Assembly: GCA_003158355.1 (NCBI GenBank)
Contig: PMIV01000288.1
Coordinates: 1-9,661, forward strand
DNA length: 9,661 nt
Source: Anaerolineaceae bacterium
Lineage (GTDB): Bacteria; Chloroflexota; Anaerolineae; Anaerolineales; Anaerolineaceae
Direction: 5' to 3'
Shown here piece by piece: positions 5,703 to 9,661 of this stretch. Below the pieces are notes generated by a model, which was given only the letters and a program-made list of their open reading frames with translations, was not told the origin of the DNA and made no database searches. A program made the position numbers and the translations under genes. Each line of letters begins with the position of its first letter. Position 1 is the first letter of the stretch.

Positions 5703-7283
5703 ATGCACAATCGAAAACTTTGGTACGGGTTGGCAGCTCTGGCTGCGGCCTGGTTATTTGATTTCTTGTTCTGGCAAAAAATGGGGGGGATTTCGTTTGT
5801 TGTCTGGACGGTCGTTTTGATCGGTCTGGGTTACCTTTTCGCCTGGCGCGAAGGAAAAAAGCCTTCCGCTTGGAGTTATGTCCTAACCGGGTTGATCTTG
5901 GGCTTTGCCTTAATCTCCGCCTGGCGCAGCGAGGGACTGACGCGCTTTACCAGCATCGCTATGGCAATGGCCGGTTTACTGCTGTTGGTGACCACTTTCT
6001 TGAATGGCCATTGGGTGGCTTACCGCCTGCTCGATTACATCACTGAATTGGGAAAAACCGTTTGGATGGGGTTATCGCGCGGATTTGGCCTTTTCGCCCG
6101 CTCCGAGGACCCGAACGCACCGCCAGTCTTACCCGGTCAGCGCAGCGGGGTAAAGAAACTGGGATCAGTGGCGCTGGGTCTCATCATTGCGCTGCCCATT
6201 CTCATCGTCCTCGGATTGCTGCTGGCTTCGGCTGACCCGATCTTTGGTGATCTGATCAAACGTTTTTTCAGCATCGATCGTTTACCCGAGTATATCTTCC
6301 GCTTTATCTACATTATGGTGGGGGCTTATGTGCTGGTGGGCCTGTACCTGCATGCCGTGCTGCCAACTCAAGAGGCTGAAAAACCCGACCTGCAAAAAAT
6401 TACTGCAAGGCCCTTCCTGGGCGCCATCGAAGGCAACATCGTGCTGGGAGCAGTTAATTTGCTTTTCATCGTCTTCGTGGTGGTGCAGGTGCGCTATTTG
6501 TTTGGGGGTTCCGCCAACATCAACCAAACCGGTTATACCTTTTCCGAATATGCCCGCAAGGGATTTGGCGAGCTGGTTGGGGTGGCGGTATTGAGCTTGC
6601 TGCTTTATTTAATTTTCAATTCGATCACCAGACGTGAATCCAGAGCGGCACGGGTGGGGTTCAGTGCCCTTTCGGTGCTGCTGATCGCCAATGTGTTGGT
6701 AATCTTGGCCTCGTCGCTGATGCGTTTGTTGATGTACGAAGATGCCTATGGTTTCTCAGAACTGCGCACTTACACGCATATTTTCATCTTCTGGTTGGCC
6801 GGGCTGTTGGTGGCCGCCATCGTACTGGAACTGCTGCACCGCCGCGGTTATTTTGGGCTGGCATTGCTCTTGACCATGGTGGGTTACTGTGCCACTCTGG
6901 GGCTGATCAACGTGGACGGTTTTGTCACCAATCAAAACATTCAGCGCGTGAGCCACGGTTACGATCTGGATGTTGATTATCTTTCGACGCTTTCAACCGA
7001 TGCTGTACCGGTGATGGTAAATACCTATCTGGATATAAAGCAGCCCAAACTGCTGCGTGAGGCACTGGGTGCGGAATTGGCCTGTAGAACGAATACGCTA
7101 GATACGGCCGCGGCTCGACCCTGGCAGGACTTTCGCTTTGGCCAAGCCCAGGCGGAGACGCTGCTCAGGCAAAATCGGGCAGCCTGGAGTCAATACACCG
7201 CTGTCAAGGATGCTTCGGGAATATTCCAGGTGACTGGAGAAACGAAAATTTATTCCTGTGACCCCTATCAGGGCATGGATTAG
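5703..7283 (+). CDS. DUF4173/DUF4153-type polytopic membrane protein
   Basis: This 526-residue protein has about eleven predicted membrane helices, near 8-24, 29-47, 57-73, 83-100, 153-176, 199-217, 244-264, 288-306, 319-343, 356-378 and 384-401. A C-terminal soluble region follows (about 402-526). Family-typical segments are YTFSEYARKGFGEL (278-291), YEDAYGFSELRTYTHIF (345-361) and NVDGFVTNQNIQR (403-415), followed by LDVDYLSTLSTDAVP (422-436). This is the DUF4173 (DUF4153-related) group; members are integral membrane proteins of unknown function, so none is assigned. The ATG at 5703 has GAGGGA 3 nt upstream (5694-5699) and lies 11 nt after the small membrane protein stop. It is the last gene of the operon and ends before a hairpin shared with the convergent operon. 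Confidence 0.85.
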   Translation: MHNRKLWYGLAALAAAWLFDFLFWQKMGGISFVVWTVVLIGLGYLFAWREGKKPSAWSYVLTGLILGFALISAWRSEGLTRFTSIAMAMAGLLLLVTTFLNGHWVAYRLLDYITELGKTVWMGLSRGFGLFARSEDPNAPPVLPGQRSGVKKLGSVALGLIIALPILIVLGLLLASADPIFGDLIKRFFSIDRLPEYIFRFIYIMVGAYVLVGLYLHAVLPTQEAEKPDLQKITARPFLGAIEGNIVLGAVNLLFIVFVVVQVRYLFGGSANINQTGYTFSEYARKGFGELVGVAVLSLLLYLIFNSITRRESRAARVGFSALSVLLIANVLVILASSLMRLLMYEDAYGFSELRTYTHIFIFWLAGLLVAAIVLELLHRRGYFGLALLLTMVGYCATLGLINVDGFVTNQNIQRVSHGYDLDVDYLSTLSTDAVPVMVNTYLDIKQPKLLREALGAELACRTNTLDTAAARPWQDFRFGQAQAETLLRQNRAAWSQYTAVKDASGIFQVTGETKIYSCDPYQGMD

Positions 7284-7300
7284 GTAACTACAAAGAAAAA

Positions 7301-7326
7301 GAAACCCTCCAATTTTGGAGGGTTTC
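7301..7326 (-). terminator. Bidirectional hairpin terminator between convergent operons
   Basis: GAAACCCTCC (7301-7310) and GGAGGGTTTC (7317-7326) form a perfect 10-bp stem with a 6-nt loop. Read on the minus strand it is followed by TTTTTCTTTG, a good U-tract, 7 nt after the ADP-ribosylglycohydrolase stop. Read on the plus strand it is followed by CGTATAT rather than a T run, so termination of the DUF4173-type gene there is probably weaker. Confidence 0.88.
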
Positions 7327-7333
7327 GTATATC

Positions 7334-8107
7334 CTAGGCCAGGCCATGAAGCAGAGAGAAGCGCTGAGTAATATCAGCCAGGGAATCCGGCAGTATTTTT
7401 AAAACCTGCGTCTGAATTTCGGCCGGAACACCGCCATAAAAGGCTTGCGCCATGCCTCCGGTGATGCAGGTGAGTGTATCGCAATCGCCGCCCAGGGATA
7501 CCGCCAGGCGGATGGCATTTTCAAAGCTATTGGAATCCAGGAAGGCAATGATGGCTTCGGGGACGGTCTTCTGGCAGGAGATCTCATAGGTATAGGTTGG
7601 GCGGATCTCGTCCACGGTGCGCTTGAGGTCGTAGCCGAAGGTTGTTTCAATATAAGCGCGGATTTGCTCTTTCGATTGCCCGGTACGAGCCAGGTAGATG
7701 ACCGCTGCAGTGGCACAGGCGCCTTTAATCCCCTCTGGATGGTTGTGAGTGACAGCGGTGTATTTTTCGGCTTGCTGGAGCGTTTCATCCAGGCTGGCAA
7801 AGGCAAAGCCCACCGGGCTGATGCGCATGGCGGCGCCGTTCCCCCAGGAGTTATAAGGTTCACGGTCGGAGGAGGTGGCCCAGCGTGAGAAAAAACTACC
7901 AAAACCGGCATTGGGGTAAAGGGCGTAATACCACTTGAGATTTTCCACATAATCTCCATTGTTCATCAAGGTATCCGCCAGGGCGATGGTGAGTACGGAA
8001 TCATCGGTGAAGTGGCAGTTGTAACCAAAAAGCGGAAATTCGGTGGTCTTGATATTATGAAATTCATAAATGGAACCAATAATGTCTCCAGCGACCGCAC
8101 CAATCAT
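7334..8107 (-). CDS. ADP-ribosylglycohydrolase family protein
   Basis: This 257-residue protein shows the ARH/DraG fold signature. MIGAVAGDIIGS is at 1-12. FTDDSVLT (33-40) carries T34, D35 and D36, which bind one metal. GNGAAMRISPVG is at 89-100 and HNHPEGIKGA at 121-130. SLGGDCDTLTCITGG (204-218) supplies D208, D210 and T211 for the second metal. All expected metal ligands are present, so it is likely active. The family removes ADP-ribose from proteins, or in some members from nucleic acids or small molecules, using two Mg or Mn ions; the substrate here is unknown. It is slightly shorter than many members (about 300). Its ATG at 8107 overlaps the alkyltransferase-like stop by 4 nt, with GGA about 10 nt upstream, so the two genes are probably co-expressed. 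Confidence 0.93.
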   Translation of the reverse strand: MIGAVAGDIIGSIYEFHNIKTTEFPLFGYNCHFTDDSVLTIALADTLMNNGDYVENLKWYYALYPNAGFGSFFSRWATSSDREPYNSWGNGAAMRISPVGFAFASLDETLQQAEKYTAVTHNHPEGIKGACATAAVIYLARTGQSKEQIRAYIETTFGYDLKRTVDEIRPTYTYEISCQKTVPEAIIAFLDSNSFENAIRLAVSLGGDCDTLTCITGGMAQAFYGGVPAEIQTQVLKILPDSLADITQRFSLLHGLA

Positions 8108-8463
8108 TTTCTCTTCCTTTCAGTGTGCCGGAATAGATCCGGCCGTCCTAGCCAACCAAATTTCTCGAAGTCGATGGTGTTCTCTAAATTGAACTCGACC
8201 CCTTCACTTTCGAGCAGACTGCGCTGCATGCCGCTGCCCACCCCAAATCCGTGCGGGCTGATCTTTCCTGCGGCGTTGATCACGCGCTGCCAGGGTACAT
8301 CGGTAGCAGTGGCTGAGTTGGCTAATGCGGCCAGGGCAAAGCCGATCATTTGCGCAGAACAGCGGTTCACAATGGCGGCAATTTGCCCATAGCTGGCTAC
8401 CTTGCCATAAGGGATTTGGCGAACGGTATTATAGATCAGATCATAAAGTTTGATCTCTTCCAT
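8104..8463 (-). CDS. Alkyltransferase-like protein (ATL, MGMT family without the active Cys)
   Basis: This 119-residue protein is the C-terminal, DNA-binding half of the O6-alkylguanine-DNA alkyltransferase family. It includes IPYGKVASYGQIAAIV (17-32), VPWQRVINAAGKIS (56-69) and SGMQRSLLESEGVEF (77-91). The catalytic PCHRV motif reads PWQRV with W58, the hallmark of alkyltransferase-like proteins. These bind O6-alkylguanine, flip it out and mark it for nucleotide excision repair rather than removing the alkyl group. The usual Arg finger motif (A-R-x-V-G) reads AQMIG, so Gln occupies position 38. There is no usable ribosome site: AAAGG abuts the ATG, and a perfect TATAAT lies 6 nt upstream, so the message may be leaderless. 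The gene is followed, with 4 nt overlap, by an ADP-ribosylglycohydrolase. Confidence 0.9.
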   Translation of the reverse strand: MEEIKLYDLIYNTVRQIPYGKVASYGQIAAIVNRCSAQMIGFALAALANSATATDVPWQRVINAAGKISPHGFGVGSGMQRSLLESEGVEFNLENTIDFEKFGWLGRPDLFRHTERKRK

Positions 8464-8469
8464 CCTTTC

Positions 8470-8475
8470 ATTATA
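8470..8475 (-). promoter_or_regulatory. -10 element placing transcription start at the ATL start codon
   Basis: TATAAT on the minus strand is followed by 6 nt (GAAAGG) and then the ATG at 8463. This puts +1 at or next to the start codon. No good -35 is visible at 16-18 nt spacing. Confidence 0.5.
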
Positions 8476-8513
8476 CAGAGGTTAAGTGTGGATAAAATGT
8501 CATTCCTGAACTG

Positions 8514-8544
8514 GAATTCTACAGATTACTTCATGGTAGAATTC
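8514..8544. repeat. Perfect 9-bp inverted repeat over the flippase-like gene promoter
   Basis: GAATTCTAC (8514-8522) and GTAGAATTC (8536-8544) are exact inverse copies with a 13-nt spacer and centres 22 bp apart, about two helical turns. The right arm contains the -10 element TAGAAT, so a protein bound here would control the promoter. Confidence 0.6.
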
Positions 8545-8554
8545 AAACCATGAA
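8530..8554. repeat. Perfect 8-bp inverted repeat spanning the flippase-like start codon
   Basis: TTCATGGT (8530-8537) and ACCATGAA (8547-8554) are exact inverse copies with a 9-nt spacer holding GAATTC. It interlocks with the repeat at 8514-8544. The right arm includes the ATG of the gene. Confidence 0.55.
8534..8542 (+). promoter_or_regulatory. Extended -10 promoter of the flippase-like gene, likely leaderless
   Basis: TGG-TAGAAT is an extended -10 (TGn-TAnnnT) ending 7 nt before the ATG at 8550. No purine-rich ribosome site lies between them, which suggests a transcript starting at or within a base or so of the start codon. Confidence 0.5.
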
Positions 8555-9572
8555 AAAATGGCAATTTTGGCTTGGCATCATCATCAGTGCTGTATTTTTA
8601 TATTTTGCCTTGGGCGGATTAAAACTGGGTGACTTTTGGAATGCAATTAAATCGGCCAATTATTGGTGGATTTTTCCGGGGGTCGCGGTTTACTTCGTAG
8701 CTGTTTGGGTACGAGCGTGGCGTTGGCATTATTTGCTGAAACCGATCAAAAAAGTTCCTACCCGGGTGATGTTCCCTGTCACCTGCATCGGCTATATGGG
8801 GAATAATATTTACCCTGCCAGAGCCGGTGAAGTACTGCGGGCGGTGGTCTTGAAACGCAAAGAGAATGTACCCATTTCGGCTTCTCTGGCAACGATCATC
8901 GTTGAGCGCATTTTTGACGGTGTAGTCATGCTGGCCTTTGTCTTTGTCAATTTGCCGGCACTGGCGAAGGTTGCTGCATTCGATTCGGGTTTTCTCGGCA
9001 ATATTCAAGAACTGGCGATCATCGGCACGGGAATTTTTCTGGGCGCGCTGGTTGTTTTTTTGTTGGCAGCAATGTTCCCGAAAACAAGCGAAAAAATCAT
9101 TCTGTGGTGTATTAACCATTTTATGCCTAAAAAATTCCGTGAGAAATCCTCTGACATCATGCTCAAGTTTCTCGAAGGCCTGGCATCCCTGCGTTCGCCT
9201 GTCAATATTCTGATGGTGTTCTTTACCTCGGTGCTCATCTGGCTGCTGGAAACGGTGAAATACTGGTTCGTGATGCACGCATTTACTTTTTCGGTCAGTT
9301 TCTTCGCATTGATGCTCTTGAACGGTATCGCTAACCTGGCAACGACCATTCCATCGGCTCCCGGATATATCGGTACCTGGGAGGCTGTAACAAAAGCCGT
9401 CCTGATGGCTTTTAATGTTCCCGGGGCGCAGGCGCTGGGGTATGCGGTTGTTCTGCATGTAGCTCTGTGGTTGCCGATCACGTTATTGGGCGCATATTAC
9501 ATGACGCGCGAAGGCGTCAAATGGAATGATTCCATGCGGGCTGAAACAAATGAAAATCAGGAAGCCGCGTAA
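8550..9572 (+). CDS. Lysylphosphatidylglycerol synthase TM-region / flippase-like membrane protein
   Basis: This 340-residue membrane protein belongs to the UPF0104/AglD/MprF-N family (lysylphosphatidylglycerol synthase transmembrane region). Family motifs are GYMGNNIYPARAGEVLRA (81-98), SLATIIVERIFDG (112-124) and PSAPGYIGTWEA (268-279). About eight helices are visible, near 6-23, 39-55, 73-88, 121-138, 153-175, 219-240, 249-268 and 295-316. It lacks the soluble aminoacyl-transferase domain of full MprF, so aminoacyl-lipid synthesis is not expected; a lipid or polyprenyl-phosphate translocation role is inferred from related proteins. The ATG at 8550 is the first codon after the extended -10, and the N-terminus MKKWQFWLG fits the family. 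Its stop is 23 nt before an FAD/NAD-binding oxidoreductase, probably in the same operon. Confidence 0.9.
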   Translation: MKKWQFWLGIIISAVFLYFALGGLKLGDFWNAIKSANYWWIFPGVAVYFVAVWVRAWRWHYLLKPIKKVPTRVMFPVTCIGYMGNNIYPARAGEVLRAVVLKRKENVPISASLATIIVERIFDGVVMLAFVFVNLPALAKVAAFDSGFLGNIQELAIIGTGIFLGALVVFLLAAMFPKTSEKIILWCINHFMPKKFREKSSDIMLKFLEGLASLRSPVNILMVFFTSVLIWLLETVKYWFVMHAFTFSVSFFALMLLNGIANLATTIPSAPGYIGTWEAVTKAVLMAFNVPGAQALGYAVVLHVALWLPITLLGAYYMTREGVKWNDSMRAETNENQEAA

Positions 9573-9595
9573 GCATTGCGGACGAGGAATTTAAG

Positions 9596-9661
9596 ATGAA
9601 AAAAATTGCAATCATTGGCGCTGGTTTCGGCGGTCTTTCGGCTGCGTTGGATCTGATCAAG
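9596..9661 (+). CDS. FAD/NAD(P)-binding oxidoreductase, 5' part
   Basis: Only the first 22 codons are present, running off the window edge. They read MKKIAIIGAGFGG and then LSAALDLIK, a GxGxxG dinucleotide-binding Rossmann strand-turn-helix at the very N-terminus. This is typical of FAD-dependent oxidoreductases of the phytoene desaturase or amine oxidase type. GAGGA (9584-9588) lies 7 nt before the ATG. The gene follows the flippase-like gene by 23 nt with no terminator between them. The specific enzyme cannot be told from this fragment. Confidence 0.75.
   Translation, partial: MKKIAIIGAGFGGLSAALDLIK

Noticed and set aside
8508..8519. A GAAC-N4-ATTC site as a LexA box for the alkyltransferase-like gene
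   Set aside because: It misses one core base and the R/Y spacer pattern. One-mismatch cores are expected a few times by chance in a window this size.
8619..9458. Long minus-strand reading frame (279 codons) opposite the flippase-like gene
   Set aside because: The sense strand encodes clear family motifs throughout. The antisense product is rich in His, Gln and Arg, has no recognisable domain and no ribosome site.

Overview
The window is a gene-dense bacterial chromosome segment with no rRNA, tRNA or CRISPR array. GC is moderate, roughly half overall, and Shine-Dalgarno sites of the GAGG type are common. A nurA/herA pair flanking a small HAS-barrel-like gene, an FmdB zinc-ribbon protein with a Lys/Glu tail, a DUF4173-type membrane protein and a short MGMT-like alkyltransferase-like protein together suggest an Anaerolineae-like member of the Chloroflexota. 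That assignment is inferred from gene content, not from a marker gene.

Layout. Bases 1-632 (+) hold the 3' end of xseB (exonuclease VII small subunit), overlapped by 4 nt by a divergent-PAP2 (DUF212) membrane protein. Bases 641-1122 are an AT-rich cassette encoding a GxxExxY-family protein between 30-nt inverted repeats (27 of 30 paired). The cassette almost exactly fills the gap between two convergent genes. Bases 1129-4664 (-) form a three-gene operon: nurA (nuclease), a 198-aa HAS-barrel-like protein, then herA (hexameric DNA translocase). Its promoter has a 17-nt spacer that contains an exact GAAC-N4-GTTC site, the core of the Bacillus-type LexA box. A second near-match lies over the predicted transcription start, so SOS control is suggested. 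Bases 4665-4918 are a divergent regulatory region shared with the FmdB gene.

Bases 4919-5290 (+) encode the FmdB-like protein, followed by a strong terminator. Bases 5473-7283 (+) form a two-gene operon: a 72-aa single-span membrane protein and a DUF4173-type polytopic protein. A perfect 10-bp hairpin at 7301-7326 separates it from the convergent operon at 7334-8463 (-). That operon encodes an alkyltransferase-like protein, with Trp replacing the MGMT cysteine, whose stop overlaps the start of an ADP-ribosylglycohydrolase. Divergent from it, 8550-9572 (+) encodes a flippase-like membrane protein of the lysylphosphatidylglycerol-synthase TM family, followed by the start of an FAD/NAD-binding oxidoreductase. 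Both divergent genes have a -10 element only 6-7 nt before the ATG, which suggests leaderless transcripts.

Functionally, DNA maintenance dominates: xseB, nurA-herA, the alkyltransferase-like protein, and perhaps the ADP-ribosylhydrolase. The most noteworthy signals are the LexA-like boxes at the nurA promoter, the HAS-barrel-like middle gene of that operon, the repeat-bounded GxxExxY cassette, and the atypical alkyltransferase-like protein coupled to an ADP-ribosylhydrolase.
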